In this document: one piece after another, positions 24,833 to 34,031 of the stretch
Layout: the number at the start of each line of letters is the position of its first letter
How positions within the stretch are numbered: the stretch's first letter is position 1
NCBI GenBank assembly: GCA_963796705.1
Contig: CAWCMK010000003.1
Span: 372,001-436,000, forward strand
Source: VRUE01 sp963796705
GTDB lineage: Bacteria; Actinomycetota; Thermoleophilia; Solirubrobacterales; 70-9
Direction: 5' to 3'
Length of the DNA stretch: 64,000 bases
Notes under the pieces: generated by a model
What the model was told of the DNA's origin: nothing
The model's database searches: none
Seen by the model: only the letters and a program-made list of their open reading frames with translations
Translations under genes and position numbers: made by a program

Positions 24833-25978
24833 TCAGTCGATTCGAACCCTCGTCAGGAGGTAGCGGACGGCATTGCGCCCCGAGCCCAGCTTCACCCCCG
24901 CGTAGAGATCGAGGTCGCGCAGCGATTCCAGAACGGCGTGGTTCGCGTGCGCGATTCGCAGCACCACGCGCCCCGAATGCCCCCCCTTGAGCCTGAAGCG
25001 GCGCCCGCCGAAGGAGTGCAGGTCCGAGCCGGCGGCGGCCGGGAAGCGGTCGATTGCCCCTTCTTCTTGGGGCGCGAGGTCGGCGGCGATGAAGGCGCTG
25101 CCGGCGCAGCTGGAGCGCTGGCGGGGGCAGCGCAGGTGGATCGTCCCGCTCCCGCCCGGCCCCAGCGAGACCTGGTCGGCGCTCGCCGAGACCTCGGCCA
25201 CCGTCGCCAGCCTTATCAGCCGCAGGGTGTAGCTAGCCTCGGTCGAGCCGGTGATCTCGGGTTCCTGGGTGAGGGGGGCCGTGTCGCTGCCTTCGCCGAC
25301 CATGCTCGCCGGGCCGAGCTGGCCGGGAATCGGGGGAGCGCCGGGGTCGACCACGCCCGTGGTCGGGAAGCGCACGTCGCTCCCGAGTAGCCCTTCGGGC
25401 AATATCGCCCCTAGGTTGGGGCAGTCGTTGTAGGGGTAGGCGGGTTCGTGTTCGGCGTCGATCGGCTCGGTCGAGAAGGCCGGTTCGGGAGCGGGGGCGA
25501 TGCGCACGACGGTGCCGCCCGAGGGCGTGACGGCGACGTCCATCTGTCCGCTGCGCGCCCCGCAGTCGGGGACGGGCGGCGTCCCCCCGCCGTCGCCGCT
25601 GGCGATCCCGCAACTCGGTTCCGGTTCGGGGCCGGGGGTGAGCGTGCCGTCGCGCTGCATCGCGATGCGCAGGGTCAGCGAGGCGAACTCGGGCACGACC
25701 GAGAGGATCTGGGCGCCGAAGCCGGCGACGAAGACCTGGCCGCCGCCGGGGCCGGTGAAATCATCGCTCTCGTTACCGCTTCCCTTCAGCTGCTGGTCGC
25801 ATGCGGCGGTTGGCTCGTGGTCGAGCATCCAGTTGGTCGACTGGCGCCCGGAGGCTTCGAGGCTGTAGATGCCAACCCAGGGCAGCTTGGGCGGAGCCTG
25901 GTGGTGGGGGCGCGCCGCCGCCGTGCCGATCGTGGCCGCGACAAGCAGCAGAGCGATCGCGAGCCCGAGGGTACGCAT
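24833..25978 (-). CDS. Secreted protein of unknown function
   Basis: A 381-aa protein with a signal peptide (LGLAIALLLVAATIGTAAA, cleavage near AAA-R) starting at ATG 25978. The mature part carries paired Cys (CDQQLKGSG, SCGIASGDG, PDCGARSG, DCPNLG, HLRCPRQRSSCAG) and a C-terminal beta-rich segment (RFRLKGGHSGRVVLRI) like those in other secreted proteins here. It ends close to the IS481 remnant. Function not recognised. Confidence 0.75.
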   Translation of the reverse strand: MRTLGLAIALLLVAATIGTAAARPHHQAPPKLPWVGIYSLEASGRQSTNWMLDHEPTAACDQQLKGSGNESDDFTGPGGGQVFVAGFGAQILSVVPEFASLTLRIAMQRDGTLTPGPEPEPSCGIASGDGGGTPPVPDCGARSGQMDVAVTPSGGTVVRIAPAPEPAFSTEPIDAEHEPAYPYNDCPNLGAILPEGLLGSDVRFPTTGVVDPGAPPIPGQLGPASMVGEGSDTAPLTQEPEITGSTEASYTLRLIRLATVAEVSASADQVSLGPGGSGTIHLRCPRQRSSCAGSAFIAADLAPQEEGAIDRFPAAAGSDLHSFGGRRFRLKGGHSGRVVLRIAHANHAVLESLRDLDLYAGVKLGSGRNAVRYLLTRVRID

Positions 25979-26428
25979 CGATCCAGGGTAGCTACCCGCC
26001 CTCGGCAGCCGACGTCAAGATGCGCTACATCCCGCTGACCAGTACGAAGTCGACCCTCTGGCGTGCCGGCCTCTCCGCGGATTCTTGGCGCGGCCTCCTT
26101 CCTATGCAGCCGGTCGACCACGGCTCGAGATCAAGAGCTGGAGTCGCTGCCGGCGAGTGTGCCGGCGCCGCTGGTGACGATCGCGACGTCGCCTTCCTGC
26201 AGTCAAAGGTCGTCGACTCAACGCGCGAACCGGCCGCAGAAGGATAGGAGGGCGAGCCGGCACGTCGATCGGAACGCGCCGGCGCCCATACACATGGGCT
26301 AAGGCCTGTCCTCTGAGCCGAGCTCTTCAGTCGCCAGCAACTGTCTGGGCCATCGCGCAACGAGCAACAGCCGAAGCGCAAGCTTGTCTGACAGAAGGTT
26401 GGGGCGGGCGGGTCTCCCGAGGTCCAAC
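25979..26428. other. Intergenic region with no recognised gene
   Basis: The 450 bp between two minus-strand secreted-protein genes. The frames here are GC-driven; a short minus-strand stretch (EGDVAIVTSGAG) was noticed but is too small to assign. The region should contain the promoter of the 24833-25978 gene. Nothing else was recognised. Confidence 0.4.
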
Positions 26429-28026
26429 TCAGTGCGCCCGGTTGCGGATCACCCGGAAGTGATCGATAGCAATCGGTCCGAGCAACCCCGTGGTTCCAAT
26501 TGCGCGGACGCGCAAGACATGGCTGCCGATCGAGACCCAATAGCGGATCGGCGAGTGACACGGCCTCCAGGAGCCGCGGTCACGCTTGCAGCGGAAGCCC
26601 CTGGCCCCGCCGAGGGCATAGAACCGGAAGCGGGCGTGAAAGCGGAGGTGCGCCGTGACATTGTGGAACCGGTCGGCCCTGAACAGAATCGTGCGCGGAT
26701 GCTCGGGTCGGTGCCGGTTGTGGGGCTTCGAGGGCGCTGGGGCGGGAGCCCCAAAGGGTTCGCCGTTCGTGAAGATCCGCCCGTTTGCGCCGACGAGCGC
26801 ACAAAGGGAGGTCGCGGGACAGGAGGCGCCGAAGAGGGCGTTCAACGGGGGGATCCCTTCCTCGGCTGGCTTCGCATATGGGACGAGGTTCCTGATCGAC
26901 CACGACCCGGCGGCTGCATTGACCGAGGTCAGAACATCGCCGTTGTTATCGACGGCCGCGCAGCGCGAAGGTGAGGCGCAGGACACGCCGGTGATCTGCA
27001 CCGAGCCGCCGCCGTTCGCCTCGCCCCAGCTCGCCGCGCCGCCCGACGGTTCGCTGGAGGTGAGGAGGTTGCCCCCACCGTTCCCCGCGATACAGAAGGA
27101 GGTTGCGAGACAGTCGACGGCCTGCAGGTCACCTGGACCGGCCGGATCGCCGATTTCCTTCCAGACCGGCGCGCCGCCGGTCGGGTTCGTCGAGGCCAGG
27201 AGCCGGCCTTCCTGGGCGACGGCGACGCAGAGCGAGGCCGTGGCGCAAGAGATTCCGCGGAAATCGAGCGAGCTGCTGAGCTGGGTCGTGTGCCAGCGCC
27301 CGCCCACCGGGTTGCTCGAGGTAAGAACCTTGCCGCTCGAGTTGCGATGGTCGTTGCTGCGCCCACCGGGTTGCTCGAGGTAAGAACCTTGCCGCTCGAG
27401 TTGCGATGGTCGTTGCTGCGCCCACCGGAGACAGCTGCGCACATCGAGGGAGAGGGGCAGGACACCGCGGTCAGGTGAGTCTCGCCACCCGCTTCGTTGA
27501 TGTTTGTCAAGCTCCACGCGCCGGCGCCCGCCGCCGGTTCTGTCGTCGCGTAGATGTAGCCGTCATAGCTGACGGCTACGCAGATATTCCGCGACGGGCA
27601 TGAGATGGCCGTCAGCTTGCGGGATCGCGGCGGTTCGGTGCAGGGAATCACCTTGGGGAGTTCAGGCAGTTTCGCTTCTGTGCAGGTGCGGTCGGGTTCA
27701 GCCGCCAAGTCCCAGGGCTTGACGACCTGCCATTGATCGGTGCCGCTCGGGACCCGTGAGGATGCGATCTGATCTGCTTCGCCGACGGCGACGCAAAGCG
27801 AAACCGCCGGACACGAGATCCCGGCCAGGGTCGGCCGCTGTTCTGCCCAGTTTTCGTAGCCGATTTCGACACGTTCGGCCGGAAGTTGGTGGAGAGCCCA
27901 TTGACCAGCACAGGCACCGGGAGCCAAGACGAGGAGGCTCAACAGGACCCCCCAGATCCCGATCAGTGTCAGTCCACTGCTCTTCGCCGGGGGACGGGAT
28001 GACTCCCGCTGCCACCACCCTGCCAT
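26429..28026 (-). pseudogene. Secreted 'SCPS-CVAV' repeat propeller-like protein, frameshifted by a 59-bp duplication
   Basis: The protein opens at 28026 with a transmembrane/signal segment (LTLIGIWGVLLSLLVLAPG) and then carries repeats of the form ISCPAVSLCVAVGEAD, ISCPSRNICVAVSYDGYIYA, VSCPSPSMCAAV, ISCATASLCVAV and VSCASPSRCAAVDNNGDVLT, each paired with a TSxNPxGG turn. These look like blades of a beta-propeller. The frame breaks in the exact 59-bp tandem duplication (27302-27419). Removing one copy joins the upstream frame to the downstream frame and restores about 512 codons, so the gene was intact before the duplication. The C-terminal part has a FRADRFHNVTAHLRFHARF-type domain with a Cys pair. 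Confidence 0.85.
27302..27428. repeat. 59-bp exact tandem duplication plus 9-bp partial third copy
   Basis: Copy 1 is 27302-27360 and copy 2 is 27361-27419, identical over 59 bp; 27420-27428 repeats the first nine bases (GCCCACCGG). The 9-bp repeats at each end are the expected microhomology for slipped-strand or recombinational duplication. Because 59 is not a multiple of three, the duplication shifts the host gene's frame. Confidence 0.95.
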
Positions 28027-28413
28027 GCGACCGAGTTTAGATGCTGCCCTACCGCGCTTTCAGCAGGTGAGCGACTGCCGGAGCGTCCGCTCCCCTCCCT
28101 CCTGCCAGCCACTTCGCCGTGCGCCCCGGGCACCCCCGGCACCGACGTACGCCCAAGACCTTCCTCGGCCGCCTAAGTGGCGGCGGTTCACGTCGACGCG
28201 CCCCATCAGCGGCCCGCCAGCCGCTGGCACGGCTCGCGCAATGCTCGAATCGCCCGGCCTCGATCCCAAGGCGCCCGTACAGCGCTCGGCGCCGGGGCTG
28301 TGGGGTGCCTTCCCACTCGCCGGTCGGTTCCCCGCCCTCGCTCGGCTCGACTGGCAGGCTGGGATCGAGTCCGAGCTCCGATCAAAAGCCGCCCGAACAC
28401 GGCCTCTGGGGAC
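28027..28413. other. Intergenic region with no recognised gene
   Basis: The 387 bp between lipA and the frameshifted secreted-protein gene, both on the minus strand, so it should carry the latter's promoter and any terminator of the lip operon. No convincing coding frame, RNA or repeat was found. Confidence 0.4.
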
Positions 28414-29352
28414 TCAGCCGAGCGCCGCTTCGGGCAGGTTCTGGTCGGCGTGGTAGCTGGAGCGCACCAGCGGGCCGCAGGCGACTGACTCAAAGCCCAT
28501 TCCCAGGGCGGCCTCACCGAGCGCCTGGAACTCCTCCGGGTGCCAGTAGCGGTCCACAGGCAGGTGGTCCTCGGTCGGCCTCAGGTACTGACCCACGGTC
28601 AGTACCTGGACGCGGTGCTCGCGCAGGATCCCGAACGCCTCGACCATCTCCTCAAAGCTCTCGCCGAGACCGACCATCAGCCCCGACTTGGTGATCACAT
28701 CCTCGCCGCCCATCTCCTTGGCGAGCCGCAGGACGCGGGCCGAGCGCAGGAAGCGCGAGCCGCGGCGGGCCTTGGGATAGAGGCGCGGCACGGTCTCGAC
28801 ATTGTGGTTGAAGACCTCCGGCCGCTCGGCGATCACGCGCGCCAGGGGCATCTCCTGCCCGCGGAAATCCGGCGTCAGCACCTCCACCTTGCAGCCCGGA
28901 GCCCGCATCCGGATCGAGCGGATGACCCCGACGAAGGCGGCGGCGCCGTAGTCGGGGAGATCATCTCGGTCAACCGAGGTGATGACCGCGTGGCGCAGGC
29001 CCATTCGCCGCACCTGGTTGGCGATCCGCAGCGGCTCCAGCGGGTCGTTCCAGGTCGGGACCCCGGTCTTCACATTGCAAAAGCCGCAGCGCCTGGTGCA
29101 GACGTCGCCGAGGATCATGAAGGTCGCCGTGCCGCGCTCCCAGCACTCGCCAACGTTGGGGCAGTTGGCCTCCTCGCAGACAGTGTGGAGGCGCTCGGAG
29201 CCGATCGCCTCCTTGAGGCGACGGTAGTTGGGCCCGCCTGGCGCCGGAACCTTCAGCCAGGGCGGCTTGCGCACCCGCCTGAAGGAGACGGTTCCCTCGG
29301 CCATGGCGATCCCGCCGGGCTTGGCGCGCGACCTGGTGACGTGGAGGCTCAC
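28414..29352 (-). CDS. lipA: Lipoyl synthase
   Basis: A radical SAM enzyme that inserts two sulfurs into octanoyl groups on E2 and related proteins. The radical SAM cluster is CTRRCGFC (CX3CX2C) and the auxiliary cluster is in CEEANCPNVGEC (CX4CX5C); the third auxiliary-cluster ligand RSSYHA (Ser) is at the C-terminus. Conserved segments include TATFMILGDVCT, SVDRDDLPDYGA and NHNVETVPRLY. 312 aa, normal length. The start is GTG at 29352, overlapping the lipB stop by 4 bp (GTGA), so the two are coupled. Confidence 0.97.
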   Translation of the reverse strand: MSLHVTRSRAKPGGIAMAEGTVSFRRVRKPPWLKVPAPGGPNYRRLKEAIGSERLHTVCEEANCPNVGECWERGTATFMILGDVCTRRCGFCNVKTGVPTWNDPLEPLRIANQVRRMGLRHAVITSVDRDDLPDYGAAAFVGVIRSIRMRAPGCKVEVLTPDFRGQEMPLARVIAERPEVFNHNVETVPRLYPKARRGSRFLRSARVLRLAKEMGGEDVITKSGLMVGLGESFEEMVEAFGILREHRVQVLTVGQYLRPTEDHLPVDRYWHPEEFQALGEAALGMGFESVACGPLVRSSYHADQNLPEAALG

Positions 29353-30044
29353 GCTCTGACCCTAACCGTATCGAGTCCAAGTTCGCCGGCCTCGGCCTCG
29401 ATCGGCTCGCGGTCAAGGAGCTCCGCGAAGCGCGCCACGAGGGCATCGCTGAAGGCCTCGAGATCCTGCTCGGCGCCGAGCTCGCGGCTCAGGGAGGTGA
29501 CGCGGCAGCCCTCGATGCCGCAGGGCACGATCCACTCAAAGGGCTGCAGGTCGTTGTTGACGTTGACGGCCAGTCCGTGGGTGGTCACGCCGCGGCTCAC
29601 GTGGACCCCGATCGAACCGATCTTACGCCCGCCGACCCAGATCCCGGTCAGCCCCTCGATCGTCGCGGCGGCGACACCGCGGTCGGCCAGAGCGGCGACC
29701 GCGACCCGCTCGAGCCGGCGCACGTACTCGTGCACGTCGTCCCCGTAGGGGCGAAGCGAGACGATCGGGTAGGCGACCAGCTGCCCCGGGCCGTGATATG
29801 TGACCCGGCCGCCGCGATCGGTGTCGCGAACCTCGATCCCCTGCATCTCATACCAATCGGTGCCCATCGGCAGATCCTCGGGGCCCGAGCGCCGCCCTCG
29901 CGTGTAGACCGGCTGGTGCTCGAGGAGCATCAGGACATCGGCGATCGCGGCCTGCTTGCGCGCCTCCTCGAGTTCGTGCTGCGCCGCACGCGCCTCATCG
30001 TAGGTGAGCGTGCCGCAGCGCAGGATCAGGATCTTCGCGGCCAC
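29349..30044 (-). CDS. lipB: Octanoyl-(acyl carrier protein):protein octanoyltransferase
   Basis: This enzyme transfers octanoate from ACP to the lipoyl domain of E2. Motifs: EHQPVYTRGRR, GGRVTYHGPGQLVAYPI, the catalytic Lys in GRKIGSIGVHVSRG and the catalytic Cys in VPCGIEGCRVTSL. The frame extends to 30296, but the family N-terminus (KILILRCGTLTYDEA) begins just after GTG 30044, giving 231 aa, the usual LipB length. The extension would overlap the divergent membrane-protein gene. The final codons overlap lipA by 4 bp. Confidence 0.95.
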   Translation of the reverse strand: MAAKILILRCGTLTYDEARAAQHELEEARKQAAIADVLMLLEHQPVYTRGRRSGPEDLPMGTDWYEMQGIEVRDTDRGGRVTYHGPGQLVAYPIVSLRPYGDDVHEYVRRLERVAVAALADRGVAAATIEGLTGIWVGGRKIGSIGVHVSRGVTTHGLAVNVNNDLQPFEWIVPCGIEGCRVTSLSRELGAEQDLEAFSDALVARFAELLDREPIEAEAGELGLDTVRVRA

Positions 30045-30129
30045 GACGCAGATCGTTGCACGGCGCGAGGGCGGGCTCGTCCTCGCCGCCCCGCCGGGAA
30101 CAGCCCAACTATCCTTTGTCCGGCGCCCC

Positions 30130-31746
30130 ATGGCCCAGCTCAAGGCTCTCCGACCCGATTGGCTGCCGGCGGTGGCCCTCAGCGCCGTCCTCGCCGCCGC
30201 GATGCTCGCCTGGAACCCCCAGGTCGGCGATCTCGCGGCGCAGGTCTTCCGCACGGAGCTCTTCCAGCGCGGCGGCCTGGCGATCTGGAACGACACCTGG
30301 TACGGCGGCCACTACCTCCTCACCTACAGCGTGCTCTTCCCACCGCTGGCGGCGCTTCTCGGCCCGCAGCTCGTCGGCGCGCTGGCGGTGATCGTTTCGG
30401 CGTATCTCTTCGATCGCCTCGTCCGGGACCGCTGGGGCTCGGCGGCGCGCTGGGCGACGCTTTGGTTCGCCGCCGGCGCGGTGACGATGCTGGCCGGCGG
30501 GCAGCTGACCTTCGCACTCGGCGTGGCCTTCGGGCTCGCTTCGCTGCGCGCCCTGCAGATCCGCCGCGGCAAGCTGGCGCTCGCCGCGGCGGCGGGCTGC
30601 GCGCTCTCCAGCCCGGTCGCCGCCGCGTTCCTGGCGGGCGTCGTCGCCGTCGGCGCGCTCGAGCGGGGACGCACCGTGAATCGCATCGCCGCCGGCGTCG
30701 CGGCGGTCTCCTTCGCGCTGATCCTGATCCCCAACCTGGCCTTCCCCGAGCCCGGCCAATTTCCGTTCAGCTTCTCCTCGTTCATCGCGATTCCGCTCTG
30801 GTGCGGTTCGGCGCTCTACGTGACGCGGGAGCTGCGCGACGAGGAGCGGCTGCTGCGCTGGGCGATCGCGGCCTACCTGGTCGCCTCGGTCATCATCTGG
30901 TTGACCCCGAACCCGGTCGGCGGCAACGCGGTGCGGCTCGGGGCGCTCTTCGGGGGTCCGGTGCTGGCCGCCGCCGTCCTCGCTCGCCGCCCACGCGTCT
31001 CAGCCTGGTTTTTGGTGCTCTTCATGGTCGCCAGCCTCTACTGGCAGGTGAGCGCCAGCATCAGCCAGGTGGCGCGCAGCGTCGGCGACCCCTCGACGAG
31101 CGCCGCCTACTTCCAGCCCCTGAGCGACTGGCTGAATGCCCACGGCGCTCGCGGGGCCAGGATCGAGGTGCCGCCAACGGCCGACCACTGGGAGTCCGCA
31201 TATCTGGCGCCGAACTTCGAGCTGGCAAGGGGCTGGCTGCGGCAGCTCGATACGACCAGGGACGACATCTTCTATGACGACAACGGCGAAGACCTGACGA
31301 GCGCCGCCTACAGGGCCTGGCTCCGCAACGACGCGATCCGCTACGTGGCGATCCCCGACGCGCCGCTCGATTACTCCTCCGAAGCGGAGGCGCGGCTCGT
31401 CCTCAGCAACCCACCCTACCTCGCCCTGCGCTGGGTCTCGTCGCATTGGAGGGTCTACGCGGTGCGCGATCCCGAGCCGCTCGTCGATCCCCTGGCCGCG
31501 GCCAGGGCGCGGACCCGCTGGATCGGGCGCCAGGGCTTCTCGCTTGACGTGGCCCGCGCGGGAGACTTCCTCGTGCGCGTCGCCTTCACCCCCTACTGGT
31601 CGGTGGAACGTGGCAGCGGCTGCCTCGCCCCCCACGGGGAGTGGACCCTGCTTCACGCGAGGACCCCCGGCATCCTCCGCGTCTCGGCGGACTTCTCATT
31701 GGGCAGAGCCTGGAATGCCGTCACCGGCACGCCGGGCACCTGCTGA
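30130..31746 (+). CDS. Polytopic membrane protein, possible GT-C-type glycosyltransferase
   Basis: About 538 aa from ATG 30130 (a longer frame to 30004 overlaps lipB). Roughly nine hydrophobic segments occupy residues 8-340, with an early periplasmic loop carrying FRTELFQRGGLAIWNDTWYGGHYLL. That acidic/aromatic loop after the first membrane helix is a feature of GT-C enzymes that use polyprenyl-sugar donors. The C-terminal ~200 residues are soluble (WLNAHGARGARIEVPPTADHW). Substrate and role are not known. It is convergent with the E2 gene (11-bp gap). Confidence 0.72.
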   Translation: MAQLKALRPDWLPAVALSAVLAAAMLAWNPQVGDLAAQVFRTELFQRGGLAIWNDTWYGGHYLLTYSVLFPPLAALLGPQLVGALAVIVSAYLFDRLVRDRWGSAARWATLWFAAGAVTMLAGGQLTFALGVAFGLASLRALQIRRGKLALAAAAGCALSSPVAAAFLAGVVAVGALERGRTVNRIAAGVAAVSFALILIPNLAFPEPGQFPFSFSSFIAIPLWCGSALYVTRELRDEERLLRWAIAAYLVASVIIWLTPNPVGGNAVRLGALFGGPVLAAAVLARRPRVSAWFLVLFMVASLYWQVSASISQVARSVGDPSTSAAYFQPLSDWLNAHGARGARIEVPPTADHWESAYLAPNFELARGWLRQLDTTRDDIFYDDNGEDLTSAAYRAWLRNDAIRYVAIPDAPLDYSSEAEARLVLSNPPYLALRWVSSHWRVYAVRDPEPLVDPLAAARARTRWIGRQGFSLDVARAGDFLVRVAFTPYWSVERGSGCLAPHGEWTLLHARTPGILRVSADFSLGRAWNAVTGTPGTC

Positions 31747-31758
31747 GCCCCGGCGACC

Positions 31759-33042
31759 CTAGAGCGCCAAGGAGAAGGGCTCCTCGAGCAGCTCGCGGAT
31801 TCGGCCAAGGAACTCGGCGCCCTGGGCGCCGTAGAGGATGCGGTGGTCGCAGGCCAGGTTGACCCGCATCCGGTGGGCGCTGACGATCTCCCCCTCGCGG
31901 ACCGCGGGCTGCTCGCGGATCGCGCCGACGGCGAGGATCGCCGCCTGCGGCGGATTGATCACCGCGGCGAAGGCGTCGATTCCGAACATCCCGAGGTTGG
32001 ACACGGTGAAGGTCGCACCGGAGAGCTCGGGCGGCGTGATCTGACCCTCGCGGACCCGACGCGAGAGCTCACGCGCCTCGGTGCCGATCTGCCAGAGGCC
32101 CTTGCGGTCGGCATCAAAGAGCGTCGGCACGACAAGTGCGTCGCGCGCCGCCACGGCGATCCCGACGTTGACCCGCGAGTAGAGCTCAAAGCGGCCGTCG
32201 CGATAGGCACCGTTGGCGCGCGGGAACTCGCGCAGGGCAAGGGCCGCGGCCTTGACGACCATGTCGTTGAAGGAGGGCACGATCAGATCTGCGGCGGCGA
32301 TCTCCTTGACCTTGCCCCGCGCCTCCACGGCCCGCGACATGTCGATCTCTGCCTCCAGATAGAAATGGGGAGCCGTCGCCTTGGACTCCGCCATGCGCCG
32401 CGAGACGGTGGCCTGGAGCTTGGTGGGCTCCTCAATCCGGACCTCCCCCTTTGCCGTTTCGATCGCCGCTCGCGGCGCTGGTGTCGGGGCGTTGCTGGGA
32501 GGCTGGCCGTCCCCGACTTCCTTGGTATCGCCGCCATCCGCGGCGGAGGCCGCCCTGTCGACGTCTGCCTTGACGATCCGGCCCCCGGGCCCCGAGCCGC
32601 TCAGCCGCTGAAGGTCGATGCCGCCCTCGCTGGCGATGCGCCTGGCCAGTGGGGACGCCCTCAGCCGCTCGCCATCAGCGGCCCGGGATTCCGGGGGCGC
32701 TGCCTGCATGGCGGCATTGATCGGTTCGCTCGGGGTCGGCGGTGCCGTCTGCGGTGCTGGCGTTGAGGCTGTGGCAGGGTCCGTCGATTCGGCGCCCTGG
32801 GCCCGATCGGAATCGCCGATCCGCGCGATCGGAGCCCCGATCGGAAGCGTCTCGCCCTCCTCGGCCAGGATCTCCGCCAGGATTCCCGCCGCGTCACTTT
32901 CGTAGGCCATGTTGGCCTTATCGGTCTCGATCTCGACCAGCTCCTCACCGACGGCAACCTGATCGCCGACCTGCTTCAGCCACTGGACGATCGTCCCCTC
33001 CTCCATCGAGTCCGAGAGTCGTGGCATCACGATCTCCGGCAT
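31759..33042 (-). CDS. pdhC: Dihydrolipoamide acyltransferase, E2 of pyruvate dehydrogenase
   Basis: A 427-aa E2: N-terminal lipoyl domain with the lipoylated Lys in IETDKANMAYES (residue ~43), a Pro/Ala linker, peripheral-subunit-binding domain (ASPLARRIASEGGIDLQRLS, followed by GPGGRIVKADV), another linker and the catalytic acyltransferase domain (RRMAESKATAPHFYLEAEI, FTVSNLGMFGIDAFAAVINPPQ). The catalytic C-terminal motif is DHRILYG where many E2s have DHRxxDG: the His is present but the Asp is Tyr. It overlaps the E1 beta stop by one base. The lipoyl groups would be supplied by LipB and LipA encoded close by. Confidence 0.95.
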   Translation of the reverse strand: MPEIVMPRLSDSMEEGTIVQWLKQVGDQVAVGEELVEIETDKANMAYESDAAGILAEILAEEGETLPIGAPIARIGDSDRAQGAESTDPATASTPAPQTAPPTPSEPINAAMQAAPPESRAADGERLRASPLARRIASEGGIDLQRLSGSGPGGRIVKADVDRAASAADGGDTKEVGDGQPPSNAPTPAPRAAIETAKGEVRIEEPTKLQATVSRRMAESKATAPHFYLEAEIDMSRAVEARGKVKEIAAADLIVPSFNDMVVKAAALALREFPRANGAYRDGRFELYSRVNVGIAVAARDALVVPTLFDADRKGLWQIGTEARELSRRVREGQITPPELSGATFTVSNLGMFGIDAFAAVINPPQAAILAVGAIREQPAVREGEIVSAHRMRVNLACDHRILYGAQGAEFLGRIRELLEEPFSLAL

Positions 33043-34031
33043 TAGATCGCGCCCTCCAGCGAGGCCAGCGCCGCGCTCACGACATGCTCCTCATGCGGGA
33101 TCGCGGCCTGCTCGAGCCGTTTGGAGTAGGGCATATGGACATCGGCGCCGGTCACCCGCTGCACCGGGGCGTCGAGGTGATCGAAGGCCTGCTCGGTGAT
33201 CAACGCCGCCAGGTTGGCGCCGACGCCGCCGTGCGGCCAGCCCTCCTCGACGATCACGGCGCGGTTGGTCTTGCGCACCGACTCGAGGATCGTGTCGAGA
33301 TCGAGCGGCCGCAGCGTGCGCGGATCGATCACCTCGGCCCCGACACCGTGCTCGTTGGCCAGGGCTCGCGCCGCATCGAGGGCGATATGCGCCATCTTCA
33401 GAATCCCGACAATCGTCACGTCAGCGCCCTCGCGGCGCACCGCCGCCTCGCCGAAGCGCAGCACCCGATCACCGTCCTCGGCGACCTCGCCGCGAGTGCC
33501 GTAGAGGCTCTCGTGCTCGATGAAGAGAACCGGGTTGTCATCGCGAATCGCTGCCTTCAGCAGGGCCTTGCCGTCGGCCGGCGTCGAGGGACAGGCGATC
33601 AACAGTCCCGGTACCTGCAAGAAGAGGGCCTCGAAGCTGTGCGAGTGGGTGGGGCCCAGCTGGTGGCCGCCGCCGCCCGGCATGCGGATCACCATCGGGA
33701 CCCGCGCTCGGCCGTTGAACATGTAGGGGATCGCGGCCGCATGGTTGACGATCTGGTCGAGGGCCAGCAACGAGAAGTTCACCGTCATCAGCTCGACGAT
33801 CGGCCGCAGGCCGCCCATCGCCGCGCCCACACCCGTGCCGACGATCGTGTTCTCGGAGATCGGCGTGTCGCGCACACGGCGCTCGCCGAACTCCTCGAGC
33901 AGGCCTTCGGTCACCTTGAACGCGCCCTGGAAGACACCGACGTCCTCGCCCATCACGAAGACCGCCTCGTCGCGGCGCATCTCCTCGGCCAGCGCGTCGC
34001 GCAGCGCTTCGCGCATCCGCAGGGTCGCCAT
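33042..34031 (-). CDS. pdhB: Pyruvate dehydrogenase E1 component, beta subunit
   Basis: A 329-aa transketolase-type beta subunit with MGEDVGVFQGAFKVTEGL, RDTPISENTIVGTGVGAAM, MTVNFSLLALDQIVNHAA and GGHQLGPTHSHSFEALF, and the C-terminal domain EEGWPHGGVGANLAALI. With E1 alpha it decarboxylates pyruvate on thiamine diphosphate and reductively acetylates the lipoyl arm of E2. One-base overlaps link it to E1 alpha upstream and E2 downstream. Confidence 0.96.
   Translation of the reverse strand: MATLRMREALRDALAEEMRRDEAVFVMGEDVGVFQGAFKVTEGLLEEFGERRVRDTPISENTIVGTGVGAAMGGLRPIVELMTVNFSLLALDQIVNHAAAIPYMFNGRARVPMVIRMPGGGGHQLGPTHSHSFEALFLQVPGLLIACPSTPADGKALLKAAIRDDNPVLFIEHESLYGTRGEVAEDGDRVLRFGEAAVRREGADVTIVGILKMAHIALDAARALANEHGVGAEVIDPRTLRPLDLDTILESVRKTNRAVIVEEGWPHGGVGANLAALITEQAFDHLDAPVQRVTGADVHMPYSKRLEQAAIPHEEHVVSAALASLEGAI

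Noticed and set aside
26100..26300. Minus-strand stretch EGDVAIVTSGAG resembling a pyruvate kinase C-terminus
   Set aside because: Only ~20 residues with stops on both sides and no other pyruvate kinase motif nearby; too little to call a remnant.
29577..31277. Plus-strand frame spanning lipB and the membrane-protein gene
   Set aside because: It overlaps two better-supported genes in other frames and is compositionally Arg/Gly-rich without motifs.
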